Shown here: positions 35,342 through 47,498 of the stretch, piece after piece
Position numbering within the stretch: the stretch's first letter is position 1
Layout of the letters: every line of letters starts with the position of its first letter
Origin: Grammothele lineata
Lineage: Eukaryota > Basidiomycota > Agaricomycetes > Polyporales > Polyporaceae
Length of the DNA: 64,000 bases
Assembly: GCA_002150815.3 (NCBI GenBank)
Contig: NDFF03000325.1
Coordinates: forward strand, 1-64,000
Reading direction: 5' to 3'
Notes under the pieces: generated by a model
The model's input: the letters and a program-made list of their open reading frames with translations, nothing else
What the model was told of the DNA's origin: nothing
The model's database searches: none
Made by a program: the position numbers and the translations under genes

Positions 35342-36624
35342 AACAGTGAATGACGCCTCGATGAAAGTTCCCGTTTGAGCAACAGCAGCAGCAGCAGCAG
35401 CCCGCGATTCATTGTACCACCAGGTTCATAGTGGCTTCTATGCCGCTCCCATTCTCTGTCTGCCGTAGCACACGACGTCGACAGAAATTCTGCGGCAATC
35501 ATGTTTCCCGAGTAAGTGTCCGAGATACGACACGAGTGTCCACGCTACGCACGACTCACATTGCAACATGCCTGCACCAGCGCACGCAAGGGAGCTTGAA
35601 TCAGTAATCAGCCGGCGGCGCTCCGGAATTACCATCGACTTCCCCGCACTGGTTTCCATCGTGGAGTGTGCGCTGCTGGGTAAGTAGGTTCATGTTGTGT
35701 CTTGTCCGGCTTTCACAAGCGCCGAAACAACAGGTTGGCGGTGGGCTGTGGCAGACGCCCGCGCCGCGTCGTCGGCAGGTTATGTTCCAGCCAATACCCA
35801 GAGCCCCGCTGCGAGATCGGCCACCATCCGCCGAGTGCACGGGACAGTCCGGGCTATAGCAGCACACGTACAACGGGACCCGGCTCGGAGTGGAGCGAAA
35901 TGCCACCGTCGGCGGTGCGCACAGCAGGCCTAGGTGTGCGGACCAAGGATGCGACGCCTACCGCCGTCCTGCTGGGTCTGATTCTGCCCTGGGTCCGACA
36001 ACATGGCGTATCGATCGTTCCAATGGCGCCGAGTACAACAACACTCTCCAACCCCTGCCGTCTTGCCGTCGCTTGTGGAGGAGGGCCGCTATCCTTCTGT
36101 CCGACTGGTTTCCTCCAGAACTCTTACATGGAGAACACTCATCCTATGCACGCTCTATACAGGTCATAGCCCGATAACATGATGTGCTCAGGGGACATGG
36201 CAAGGTTCAAGGCGGAATACTTAGCCGGTGCACTGCTTTTCGCTCTCGGGGGACTGTTAACGCGCCGCACCACCATCGAGCGTGTTCTAATGTGGCGCAC
36301 CCAAGGCCGAAGATTTGGATGACTGTGTCTGTTCCAGTTCTCGCTTCTACCCCGGCAGCACGAAAGCCCATCCACTAGAGCTCACAACGCTAGTGGAATA
36401 AACGACGCGCAAGCATGTCACCATACAACCCATATGTGCTCGAGTCCGCCCGACGCTTCCTTTTTCACGGAGTTGCTTTGGCCAGGCGGCGCCATAGTTC
36501 CGCCGCTGGTGGGATTCTTCCAACCGTATCACTCCCACCAGGGTTTTGCTGGACAGAGGCTAGGGGCGTATATGTAACGACAAGAATCGGCGCAAGACTC
36601 ATCCCGCTACTTCCTCGTCCCCTG
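35342..36624. other. Spacer between BTB-6 and BTB-7
   Basis: About 1.28 kb, including a CAG run at 35383-35400. No supported gene. Confidence 0.4.
35383..35400. repeat. CAG trinucleotide microsatellite
   Basis: Six uninterrupted CAG units in the 3' flank of BTB-6, outside coding sequence. Confidence 0.8.
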
Positions 36625-37693
36625 ATGAGTCACTCTCCGGAACAAGACTTCAGCGTCGACACCGTACGTCGTTCAAACTCATTATAAGCGCCTTTGTGTT
36701 GATCCTAGTATGTTAGCCATCGACTTCCACCCCCACCCCGCCGTTTGACGTCAATTTAGCCTTCGAATTCGGGCCCGCGTATGAATTCAATGGGACGCTG
36801 CCCGACATGATGGTCGTTGCCGAAGGGGGTTCCATATTCTATGTGCACTCGCCCATCCTCCTCCAAGCGTCCACGAACCTCTTCAACGGCCTTCTCGTGG
36901 GCCCGATCTTCTTTGGCGCTTGGATTGAAGTCACGGAGCCGCCCGCCATTATCGGCCTCGCGCTCCGCGTCCTCTACGGCCTGTCCTGCGCGCACCTTGA
37001 GCCCGACCTCGAACAGCTCGAAGCCGTGCTCACGGCACTCGTCAAGTATGGTGTATCCCTCGCGCCGCTCGCGCGCGCCCCACACCTCCCGCTTTTCGCG
37101 CTGCTCCTCGCCCACGCCCCGACGCGCCCCATCGATGCGTACGCCCTAGCTGCCCAGTACGTGCTCGAAGAAGCCGCCATCGCCATCTCGGCGCACCTCC
37201 TCGCCTACGACACTTCCGCCTTGACGGACGCGCTCGTGGCGAAGATGGGCGCGCGGTACTGTCAGCGGCTGTTCGCGCTGCACGAGGTGCGGCTCGCGGC
37301 GCTACGGCGTATCGTAATGCAGCCCCCGGGCAACCACGTTGCCACGCTCGCGTGCGGGGACAATGGCCACGCGGAGCTCATCAAGGCGTGGGCGTTCGTG
37401 TCGGCGGAGCTCGTATGGCAGGCGACTCCAGGTGAGACGAAGCCGTCCATCATACATTGTGGAAGAGGCTCACATAATGACTTCACTTTGTACAGGAATA
37501 TCTGTAAACGCGCTGCAATCCGCGTTCCTCAAGGCCGGGGAACGGATCAACTGCCTCGAATGCAACAGGATGCTACGAACTCGCGTACAGGAAATCGTCC
37601 AAGAGTGGTCCAACGTAAAGGTGAGGCATGATGATCCCGGCGACAAAGCGTAACTTGGTCTAACAGCAATCTTCTGGCCAGAGAACTATATAA
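36625..37693 (+). CDS. BTB/POZ-like family protein, paralog BTB-7 (39-nt-first-exon type)
   Basis: Exons 36625-36663, 36717-37431, 37496-37620 and 37682-37693 join to 296 residues. Exon 1 is again 39 nt (MSHSPEQDFSVDT). The domain starts LAFEFGPAYEFNGTLPDMMV, then FYVHSPILLQASTNLFNGLL, LALRVLYGLSC, YALAAQYVLEEAAIAISAHL and MGARYCQRLFALHEVRLAAL. The 125-nt exon carries INCLECNRML. Two acceptors are possible before the last exon. The second (GGCCAG) gives AGA ACT ATA TAA and the usual RTI end, while the first would add five residues (QSSGQ). A TGACGTCA octamer occurs inside exon 2 near 36746. Confidence 0.86.
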
Positions 37694-37994
37694 TCGCTCA
37701 TTATTACGTCCCGTCAAAATATACCAGATCGCCAGTTTACCGTTTCCCCAGAGATGGGTCGCCCGATTTCATCCAGTTAGTGGGCTCGTATGGGTGCTGG
37801 CAGATCGAAGCATCGATTTGCTGTGTGGCGGGTCCAACAACAACACAAAGAAAGACCAGACGCGTAACGCACTACAGGACCATACACAGTGTGTCATCGT
37901 TGACGACGTCATCCTCGACGAGCTGCCTGCATAGCGCGTACATACCGCACGGACTTACATGCAACCCGTCGACATCGCGCGCCCCTTCCCCGGC
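37694..37994. other. Tail-to-tail spacer between BTB-7 and the FAD monooxygenase
   Basis: About 300 bases, expected to contain both 3' UTRs. Nothing else seen. Confidence 0.4.
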
Positions 37995-39566
37995 TCAGAT
38001 CTCGCTATGCCCAATCGGGAACGGGAAGTCCAGAAAGTCCTTATACATGTACTGCACTCTCAGTGCTTGCTCCCCCGCCCCCGCCCCCGCCGAGCTCTCG
38101 GATGGGCGGAACGTTGCGGCGACGGCGGCGTCGCGCTGCTTACACGCCTCGACATCCCCGCTGATGACGCGCATTTCACCTTGAGCGCGCGCCTTCTGCA
38201 CCAACATGCTGGAGCGCGGGATGCGGATCTGTTCGAGCTCCGCGAACACCGCCTCGAGCGTGGTGGTGGATGGGGACTCTGCGGAGGGGTTGTGCTGCGC
38301 GAGGAGGCGCACGAGGTGATAGATGTCTTCGATTGCCTGGTTAGCGCCTTGACCGAGGTGCTGTATGGGGAGGGCAAGGGCGTATAGCGAACTGTGCTAT
38401 GGGGAAGAAGAAGTTGGAACGTACGACAGAAGTGGGATGCGCGGCGTCCCCAATGAGGACCACTCGTCCTCTGTGCCAAGTGGAAAGCGCGGGGCGGTCG
38501 TAGAGGCCGTACTAGAGGTTCGCGGCGTTTAGTCAGAATCAAGAGGTGCGGACGCTTTTTTTCCTCCATACACGTACCTTGATGAGCTTATCCGCGTTGC
38601 GTACCAGTTCCCCAACGCCGAATGGCATTTGGCTGAATGGGCCGGACTTGAACTCGTCCTGGCGACTTTCATCCATATCGCGCCAAGTCTCTTTCTCCTC
38701 AGGCTCCCGCTGAGTAATTCTAAAGGCTTTGGGGTGAGCGAATCGCTGTAACACAAAAGTATGCCTCGCTTACGCCCAGGACATCTGTATCTCATTCACG
38801 GGGTAGGATATCATGTGCCACCCGTCGCCGTACACGTTCGTGATGGGGAACAAACCGCGCTCCCTGAAGTATCTTGGAATAGGCGAAATTCCGCCAATCT
38901 GCACCCAAAATCAGCGTCTCGGCGTGTTCGGTATGATTTCTCTGCGATGACCCCACCTGTGTCAACCCTGTGTACGTCGCGTTCTCGCGGCCAAAGAGAT
39001 GGGCGCGTGTGTTGCTGTGTAGCCCGTCGCATCCAACGAGGAAACTCCCTTCGACCGTCTCCCCGTTCGCGAAAGTTGCGACGACACCCTCTCCGCGCGT
39101 CTCGACCTCAACGAGTTGGTGCCCGTACACGATAGGCACACCGCGCGCCAGCGCGCCCTTGGAGAGCGTGTCGAGGAGATGTCTGCGCCTCACGCCCTCG
39201 ATGCCATATCCGCCCACCAGGCCGCGGAGGAGACCGACATCCCAGCGGGCGAGCTCGCGCTCGTCTCCGGGAAGGGCAGAGTAGGAGAGAGCCTGGATGG
39301 CATGCCCGCGGGTGATCTCGTTGAGGAGGCCGTCAATGAGCGCCATGACGCGTAGACCGTTCGGCTGGAGGCTGCTCAGATCGTCATGTGTCAGTTCCAA
39401 GGGAGAGAGAAGGAAATTGGAAGGCTCACCAAAGGCCGAGCCCCATGCTGCTGAGGCCGTCGTTGCGCTCGAAAATAATAGGGGCATAGCCCTTCTGCTT
39501 GAGGAACATCGCGAGAATCATACCGGCTACTCCGCCACCGGCGATGAGGACTCTGGTCTCCGCCAT
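37995..39566 (-). CDS. FAD-dependent aromatic-hydroxylase-type monooxygenase
   Basis: Exons 39430-39566, 38957-39371, 38774-38898, 38578-38719, 38425-38511 and 37995-38360 join to 423 residues. The N-terminal dinucleotide fold VLIAGGGVAGMILAMFL ends in the acidic IIFER. A DG-type motif follows (FLVGCDGLHS), and the second FAD motif is GDAAHPTSV with GQGANQAIEDIYHL after it. These three features define the group that includes salicylate hydroxylase and PHBH. Such enzymes use NAD(P)H and O2 to hydroxylate aromatic or polyketide-derived substrates; the substrate is not readable. There is no signal peptide or C-terminal membrane anchor. A TATATA lies about 85 bp upstream of the ATG. The neighbours do not suggest a pathway. 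Confidence 0.9.
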
Positions 39567-40335
39567 GTCTTGGTTATGTTGACAGGTGCTGTGGTTCCGC
39601 TTCTGTTGTGAATGGATGAATGCTGGCGCTGCCGATGACAGCGGTGCTGCATATATACGTGGAGAATAATGCTGGACGGAGTCGCGCAGTCGCGGATGGC
39701 AGCCGGTAGCGCCCGAAGAAGTAGGAGGTTACCAATTCAAACCCTGCTGCCGTGAGTATTCGCGTCGCGATCTGTCCCTCCGACATCAATGAAGACGCTG
39801 TGCAGAGGGGTTCCGCGAGGATTGCCGTCCTACGGATCGCTCGGAGGCTCTGACTCCCATGGTGGGTGCTTTCCGAGCCCGTAGCGCCAAGGACAGGGGT
39901 GCGTGACTCCGTAAGGTTCGACGACTTCCCAGTACGCACGTTCTCATCCTCTAGCTTGGCCCAAATGAAAGGAAGTAACTACCCTATGAGACGACGTTCA
40001 GCGCAGAGAAACGGTAACAAGTTTCAGATATGATGGCGGCTTGCGTGAAACTGGGCATTAAGGTTCAGGGAGAATACGAAGGCGCTCCATTCCGTGCGGT
40101 CCCGGCTCGTCATGACTAGGCTGAATCTATGCGCGGCGAGCGACGCCAGCGAACTGCGCGCGCTCCTGAAGCGTCGGATGAATGCATGATTACTACCATT
40201 GTTCAACGATGTAACATAGGACCGTAGATGTAGATGAAGCATGTAAAGATACACATAGGATGTAAAAAAGTACAGTGTGATGGTGATTGGAGAGTGGCTG
40301 GAAACTATGGATATGGAGAAGCGGGACGAAGGACA
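39567..40335. other. Spacer between the FAD monooxygenase start and the ATRIP-like gene end
   Basis: About 770 bases, no supported gene. It holds the monooxygenase promoter (minus-strand TATATA near 39651-39656). Confidence 0.4.
39651..39656 (-). promoter_or_regulatory. TATA-like box of the FAD monooxygenase
   Basis: TATATA about 85 bp upstream of the start codon at 39566, read on the minus strand. Confidence 0.4.
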
Positions 40336-43300
40336 TTACTCATCTTCATGCGAGACGACTGTCACCTCAGCGTCTGCATCTGCCCGCGCCGGGGCCGCAG
40401 GCCCCGGAGGAAGCTCTTCGACGTGGAAAGCCGCCCAAGTTGACTCCAGCTCGGGCCCGTCGACAACAAACTCGAACACGTCTTTGGCGATGTCTGCATG
40501 AGTCAGAAAGACAGGCCCACGATTTGATATCGATGAGCCCATATATACCAGCTATACAGGAGGGGCACACGCACCGGACATTTGATCCAGCCGCTGCTTG
40601 TGCTCGACTGAAATCCCATCCGGAGGGCTCGCGAACCCGATCCGACCCAAAGTCACGAAGAACATGTGCCGCGCGCCATTGAATCTCCTCCGCTTTGGCA
40701 GAAAGAGCTTTTGCCGCACAGCCGTAACCGTGTAATCCGCGCCGAGAATGAGGTGGTGCAGGAGGACCACAGTCCGAAGCATGGTGTCGATCGTCCTGAA
40801 CACGCGTGGGTACCCTTTGAGCGTGGTAGATCGTAGAGATATGATATAAAGACGCACCAGGCAAGGAGCGCTTGTGAGGCGTAGAGGTCCTCATTTTCCT
40901 CCCAGAGCGGATCCGAGATATCACGAAGAAATGCGATGATCGCGTGAAGCATTGATTCAGACTGTAGGAGCATGATCAGCGCGTCCTTGTGAGCGACTGC
41001 GAGAGTTGTCACGAATTGAAGAATCGCATGCTGTAGAGGCCGTGCCTATATCGCATGGACAGAGTCAACCAGAGATGACGGGGTTTCAGAACACCGGCGT
41101 ACCTCAGCGGAGTCGCGCCTCTTGCTGAAATTGGTTAGTAAACCTGCTAGCGTCTCGATGTGGGGAATCCTGGTGTAGTCCCTCTCTTTCGGCTTCTCTT
41201 CAGGATCGTCTGGAATCGGGAACAAAAGAAGCTGCTTGTGCAAAGAAGGATCTGCACGATAGCTTCAGCGTGCATACTCAAACGGTCAGCCATTCAAGGG
41301 ACATACACGATACCACGAGTGTAAGCACCCGCATGGTCCGTCGGAGTAGCCACGTTGGTTGTGCGGGGTTAGTGAGTGTTTCGAGGACGCCCTGCTTGCG
41401 CACGAAAGCTGACAACCTACGAAATCCTATGAGCGACTATAGGGGATCGACGGGAGCTGTGCATACCGCGTGACCAACTCTGAGGGTACATTCCAGCAGA
41501 TGGCGTCCAGAAGCCCGAATGCCTCGTTCGCAAGAGCACTCTGCTCCTCATCTAAACCGTTCTCTCCCGGCTGCAAGAGGACTCGCACTGCCTCACATAA
41601 TAACATGAGCATCTCCGGTGGCGTATCGCCACCCCCAGGGCCAGCAGAGGGGGTCAGCGCAAGCGGGACGAAGGAAGGGATGCAGAGCCCGAGAATCTTC
41701 AACAGATCAAACAGGGCCGCTAGTTGCGAAGTCTGAGGGTACACACAATGAGCCCTGCAGGATATCCCTAGGCGCGGAAGATTCACTTACAGCGCGCACT
41801 GTGCACAATATCTGGCCCATCGCGGAGAGCGACTCGGAGACCAAGCGAACGGCCTCATCCTCGACCATGTTGATCTTCGTTCCTAAACACTGGAGGAAGG
41901 CGGTGCTCTGCGTGTTATACTGATTGACACGCTCAGGCGGGGCAGTGGAGAGCATGCCGTCATGCATCAACAGCTGGAGCGTAAGCTCAGAAGCGCGGTG
42001 GTATTTGTGGGTGAGGACGATACGGTTGAGCTGCACGTATAGCGATAAGCATGGTCGTACGTTGAATCTCATCGCGCATACATACCTCCTGTACCCAATC
42101 GACTACCCAAAGGGGCTGAATGGGCTCAGCAGGCTCGGGAGGCTCGGGAGGCTGTGACGCCTTAGCTTCGTCCCTCATCTCGACATCGACAGGTTCTGAA
42201 ACGCCCGATGGTTTCCCAATGCTGATTGAAGTCGAGGGAGCGTAATCCTCGGGGTCGTCATCATCCCGTGAGAGATCAGGCTTAGGCAGCGGCCTTTGCG
42301 AGAGTTGCGACGGCCCTGGGTTGAAGAACGAGTCCTCCAAGTGCACGTCGCTCCAGTCATAGACAACACCCAGATCCTCCCGTGCTTTGTCCTTGCCCTT
42401 CCCCCTGTTCGGAGACGCCTGGCTCGGCCTTGGCGGCTCTTGCTGCTGCTGTGAAAGTACGAAGCGCACTGCGCCGCCGGCCTTCTTCGCAGACGGCTTC
42501 GGCGTTGAGTCGAACGCGTTGACAAAGTTCTGTAGACGCGGCTGTTTCTTAGGCGGACTGTCAGGGATATTCACGACCTTCCTTCGGGGCTGGGGCTGCG
42601 GGCTATCTGAGAAGTCCGCACGTTGACGTGGGCGTGACGGCGTCTGGAGACCGACGTCCATGAACGCGCTCGACCCAGAAAAGTGCCGCCGTTGGGACAT
42701 CGACACGGGCGTGAGCGGACCTTCCGTGCGCTTAATCCGGACCGACCATGGAGTCTTGCGTCCCGCGGCGTCCATCTCGTGTTGCTGTGAGGTCGATGGT
42801 AATGAGACTTCGGTCACACACAATACGGTTGTGTGAACGTCTCACCTTGAACATATACTGCGTCCTGATGCGTTCGATCTCTGCCTCCTTCTCTTTGCGT
42901 AGTTCTGCTTGGATCGCCTCTGCTTGTTCCTTCGCTGCCTTGAAGCGCGCAACTTCCGCGGCGTGATCTTTCATCGTCTATGACTGTGAGTAACGGGAAC
43001 CCAGAGCACAATTGATACGAGTTCACATACCTTTTCCATCGCTTTCCGCAAAATGCTCACTTCTCCTTCTTTCGTATACCGAGCATTCTGCGCGTCCTCC
43101 AGTGCTTTCGCAGCGTCTTGCTGGTTTCTCAGAAGCTGTAACGGCATGTGTTTCAATGCACGGAGACTTCGTGGCTATGATGCGAACACTCACGTCCTCA
43201 AACTGCGCCTTCAGAGTCTCCAACTCCAGCTTCAGCGCCCGATCGCTCTGCGCTTGCGAAGCTGCAGGCTGGGCGTGCTGCTGCTGCTGCTGCTGGACAA

Positions 43301-44318
43301 CCTGGTCTTGCACATGATGTTGAGGGAACTGAGGCAACACCGACATAGGACTGGCCGCGCGCTGCCGTGGAGGGGCGGGAACGCTCTGCCGCCGAGCCAA
43401 TGCATTGCCTTGCGGCTGCTGTGAAAACGATGGGGAACCGGCCGGCGAAGGCCTCCCCTGGACGACGGGGGACGATGCACCGTTCCCGCGCGGACGAGCA
43501 TTAGACGAAAACCGGCTCATTGACGCACTCGTCCCTACACGGGGAGGGGCAGCCCGCGTGGGCGGGGACTGCACACGGGGCGCGCTTGGGTTCGGGCGAG
43601 AGCGGGTGGCGGGGGTGACCTCACGGAGTGCTGCTTGGATGCTGGCCATAGCCTTTGGATCCACCTTCCGCCGGGCGGTCCCGACCTGCGACTGACTGGT
43701 GGAATCCGAGGACGTTGAAGTGGCCCCGACGCTCGCCGACGACTCGCGCCGTTGTACATTTGCAGGTGCCGCATACACGCCGGGGTTGACGGGATGCGCG
43801 GGTTGATGCCGTGCTATGGACGTTCCAGTGTTTGGTGCTCGAGCAGGAGCGACAGCGGCAGAGGGAGGATTCGGGGGGAGAGTAGGAACAATGGGATCGC
43901 GCGTAGATGGGACTGAACTCGCACCGTTCCCGTTCGCTACGTTTGTCGGTGCTGGAGGGGCACGTTGGATGGACTGTATGCTTTTCTCCGCGCCGAGGCC
44001 ATATGAGCCGTCTCCAACAATCGCGATGTCTGGAAGGTCCTCGTCGTAATCGTCGCCCTGCTGGTAACGTGAGGCGACCGAGCCGCCCCTGTCATCCCCG
44101 TGTGATACCTTCTGCTTCTTGGCAGGAGGAAGAGGTGCATCGGAGGCGATGGGCCGTCTTTGACTGGTGGTGGAAGTAAAGGCTGGCTGAGCACTATGTT
44201 GCTGCTGTTGCGTTCCCCGAGCGGCCTGGAACTTCTGCTCCTCGCGGTCGAGCTCGGCGAGGGACTTTTCGTCGAGGACAAAGTCATCACCAAAGAAGTA
44301 GTCGTCGGAGTCGTCCAT
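40336..44318 (-). CDS. ATRIP/Rad26/UvsD-like DNA-damage checkpoint protein
   Basis: Eleven exons (43194-44318, 43031-43135, 42846-42977, 42086-42784, 41791-42030, 41467-41732, 41307-41416, 41103-41251, 40858-41045, 40575-40795, 40336-40493) join without a stop to 1130 residues. The N-terminus is an acidic, aromatic motif (DDSDDYFFGDDFVLDEK) like the RPA-binding tip of ATRIP family proteins. A disordered Pro/Ser/Gln-rich part with KKQKV, a poly-Gln run and a long coiled coil (about residues 355-455) follow. The remainder is helical-repeat-like (LLMHDGMLSTAPPERVNQY, LFDLLKILGLCIPSFVPLAL). This order of acidic tip, coiled coil and helical C-terminus is that of Rad26/UvsD, the obligate partner of the ATR/Mec1 kinase that senses RPA-coated single-stranded DNA. 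The assignment rests on architecture and the N-terminal motif, not on a search. Confidence 0.7.
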
Positions 44319-44784
44319 TGAGCATTCAGTGGCTCATTGTCAGGCAGGGAGGAGTAATGGGCGGGAGAGTGGCATAAGAGGCGGAGCAGGGAATTCGAGG
44401 AGCCACTTGACGCGTAAGCGCGCATGCCACTACCGCGTCGCGTCCTTGGTCGCGAATTACATAAGCGTATTGACTGAGCCTCCTTCCGCGATCTAGTTGT
44501 TTGTCTACGACCTTGTTGAGGATGGACTTGTGCAGGATGGATTCCTCTCTGAAAATCAACGGCCTCGTGCTGCGGCTGTATCATAAACGTGTCAACTGAG
44601 AGTCGACGGACATTGGCATCTCGAAGTTGTTGCGTTCCACCACGATGAGGTGAGCCCGACTTTCAGTCACCTCCCACGCGTCACTCCTTCTCGGGATACA
44701 TATTCACTCGCTGAAGCGTCCAGTACCAGGAATCTGCTTATACGCGTGTCAATAGGGGCCAACATAGGAACTCCCCATTGATAC
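44319..44784. other. Spacer upstream of the ATRIP-like gene
   Basis: About 465 bases between the ATRIP-like start and the Zn2Cys6 remnant. No feature seen. Confidence 0.4.
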
Positions 44785-45108
44785 GTGCGAAGGCCGCAAT
44801 TGACCAACATCATGCGCCTACAAACCAAGGAAATAGCGCGCTTGCGATCCCTCCACAAGCAACAACACCAAGGACATCGCGTAGAGTCCAGAGGCAAGAA
44901 GGATGCATCGGCCACGCATGGGCCGCTAGCGTTCCCCGGTTGTAGAGGTGTGTACATCATACGTCACGCTGTTCCTCGAGAAGGAAGGCTGACTTGTACC
45001 AAGCAAGCGCAGGCGTGACAGGCGGCGACCGATGTGCTCGAAATGCGAATCTATGGGAGAGCGCTGTGAATGTGTACCGGGGCCACGGGGTCTATCGCGT
45101 TCATTGAG
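44785..45108 (+). pseudogene. Decayed Zn2Cys6 DNA-binding domain
   Basis: It aligns with the intact fragment at 15100-15412 in the same exon-intron-exon order. Exon 1 ends PLAFPGCR where the intact copy has PVACSNCR, so Cys 1 is lost. After a GTGTGT donor, exon 2 reads SKRRRDRRRPMCSKC, so Cys 3 is lost, and continues to ERCECVPGPRG. Cys 2, 4, 5 and 6 remain. The acceptor position that is CAG in the intact copy is TAC here. Loss of two zinc ligands and of the acceptor means it cannot encode a functional zinc cluster. No further exon exists before velvet gene 2 begins at 45368 (tail side). Confidence 0.6.
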
Positions 45109-45367
45109 GTAAGGACATTCAGTTTCTACTCTCTACCATCAGAAGTTGGTTGACGTGCGCCCTCCACCTTGGCCTAAGGGGAACCCATGCTAAGCATGTC
45201 ATATTATAAATCGCCGGAGAGAGGAGTAACAAAGAAATCCGGTAAAAAGGAATTCGAAGCTGCTACCGGTGCACATCCGCCGCACGGTACGCTGGCCATG
45301 TATATTACCGCGGAGAAAACAGGTAGCACGTCAAGAAGCCATGCGATTTCAGTACCGTGCGCCTGAG
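45109..45367. other. Spacer between the Zn2Cys6 relic and the end of velvet gene 2
   Basis: About 260 bases, no gene. Confidence 0.4.
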
Positions 45368-46817
45368 TCACCATATGGGGTACACATTTTCACCATAACT
45401 CTCAATCGGGGTCGAGTGAGCGCCGCATGCAAGAAAGGAGTCCAACTCCGAGTCGTGGAGCTCGTCCGAATCCCTGTCACTCCACGCGCGAGTCGCGTGC
45501 GCAGGCGACCACATCGCTGGAGACAGTGAAGGAGCCGGCGCCGTATGCGCGGGATCAGCGGGCCTGGGTCGAAGAGCAGGGTGGCAGGATTCTGTAGAGG
45601 TCTCGGCGTCGTTGGCGTGTCCGCCAGTGCTAGGACTGGCGTTGTGGTCCTCGGCGCTCTTGCTCGGGCTCGCAATCCGGGGGCGCTTGCCGAGTTTGCG
45701 TTTCGTGTGACGCGAATTGACACGGATGCCTGCCTGAGAGAGGCGCTGGGGTTGTGTAAACGTTCACGCCAGTGACACTTTTTAATGCTCTTAAATCCCC
45801 GTCAGATAGAAACACGCACGCACCTGGGTAAGGCGCGTCGATGCTTGAAGGCCGGGGAAGCTTTTAGTGGAGAAAACCTCGAACGGCCCTCCGTCGCACA
45901 TGGCTAACGCCGGGATCTGATCGTTGCCGAGGGCTGTACAGAGAATGTTGAAGACGCGGTAACGGAGTACGAACCATCCTTCATGCTTCACGGAGATGTC
46001 CTGGATCACGCGCAACGTGAACGTCAGCTGCAACGCCCACTACGCGAGGATGTGATGTGCGCCAACGTACTGAGAAGACGAACATGGCGGCGTTATGGCC
46101 TTCGTACTCCACAAGGGAGCATGTGGTGAAGGTCTCCCCGGCGAGAAGTTCTGTACATGGGACTTTCGAGTCCGGGACGTCACGGGAGGATTCGTTAGCA
46201 TCCTGTGACAACGGCCCCAGCTCCGGTTCGTTCCGATCCTTGAAGCCATCTTGCATGGAGAGGCCTTCGGCGATGCGGGGAAGCGCCGCAGTGAAAAGAT
46301 GTTCACCGGAGCCTGGCTCCGCACGAGATGGAGCTATTGGTTGGATTGCTTGTGTACGGTCTGATGGTTGAGCGTGGTGATGACGAGAGACCCTGAAAAG
46401 GTCGACGTGGCAGAGGAGGCCAAGAGTGAGGAATTCCCTAAGATTGACCCACGAAACCGCAGGCAGCAAGGCAAGTCAGGTTCGAACGGGAAAGGTAGAA
46501 TTTCGAGAGGGCACTTACTCGTAGAATTCCACCTCTTGCTCCACCACACATCCCCCGTGCAGATTCACCAGCCGGAACGCTCGAAGGAGCACGACGGGTG
46601 GCGGATCGAGAGGACGCCTGTCCTTGCGGCCGTATCTTGCGCGCGCGCAGCCGAATGGAACGTGATATCAGCGCCATGCAGCTGACTAACATATGACGAC
46701 ATACCTGCGGCCCGTGTCCGCCTTTTGGATCTCCTCGAGCTGAAAGCGGAAGACGCCCCCAGCGAGGTTACCAGAACCGAACTGCAGCCAACCTCCTGCT
46801 GGCGTTGTCGAGGACAT
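45368..46817 (-). CDS. Velvet-domain transcriptional regulator, copy 2
   Basis: Exons 46705-46817, 46519-46635, 46071-46437, 45824-46000 and 45368-45733 join to 379 residues with no internal stop. Exons 1, 2 and 4 are 113, 117 and 177 nt, identical to velvet gene 1, and all intron phases agree. Domain landmarks: FQLEEIQKADTGRR, DRRPLDPPP, LGLLCHVDLF, LAGETFTTCSLVEYEGHNAA, VKHEGWFVLRY and CDGGPFEVFSTKSFPGL. The last exon begins AGIRVNSRHTKRK like its paralog and then diverges into an acidic Ser-rich tail ending in Trp. Velvet proteins act as dimers in the nucleus, so two paralogs here could pair with each other or with VelB-type partners. Not assignable to a named subfamily. Confidence 0.87.
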
Positions 46818-47476
46818 CCCGAGTACTACCTGGCTACGTCTTGAGAGGGTCGCTTGATGAGTGGGAAAAACGAGGGAACGAACGTTTGGTGCGTGACGAG
46901 CTGAATTTTGAGCTCGACTTCTCCCTCCCAGGACTGAATACACTCAATCGGCTGGCTGAGAACTCGTTGGCGTTCTGCGGAGCAGCAACTAAGCACTAGT
47001 GCTCTTTCAATTCACGGGCTACAGGGACTGAAAGGCACTCAGATGTGGACTCTGATAGGGTGAGTATAAGGTTAGATGGGCGAGCGGAAGCAGAGTGGAA
47101 AGATGGCCAATCGAAGGCCCAAGGCGAGGACAAGGCCCGCTACTTATACGCACGGGATCCGATTCCTTGCTTGAGGTCCCATTCACAATTGGATCAAGGA
47201 ACGTGGCACCGCGCTCCTACTTACGCTGAAGTGGAGCCTTCTATGCCATCTCCCGTCGGGCCTGAGTACTGAGTGCCGCGTCGGTGCCGAGGCTGATTCT
47301 GCACCGGACAGTGTCGTTGTAAGACTTCCCTTACTGGCACTACTGGGGCAGTGGAGCCCGAGTCCGAGAGGCATTAACCAGACGTCGTCGGTGCACTTTA
47401 CACGTGCGCCGTCCTTCTTCGCGATGATGAACCGTCGGAAGCGTGACTGTGAGAGCTGGTCCTACATTATTGGCTA

Positions 47477-47498
47477 TGCCACACAGTGGTGTGGCATG
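47477..47498. repeat. Perfect 9-bp inverted repeat with 4-nt loop
   Basis: ATGCCACAC and GTGTGGCAT flank AGTG, able to form a tight hairpin. No T-run follows and no gene end is adjacent. Confidence 0.6.

Noticed and set aside
37995..46817. A secondary-metabolite cluster built around the FAD monooxygenase and velvet gene
   Set aside because: No polyketide synthase, NRPS, terpene cyclase or transporter is present. Housekeeping-type genes lie in between.
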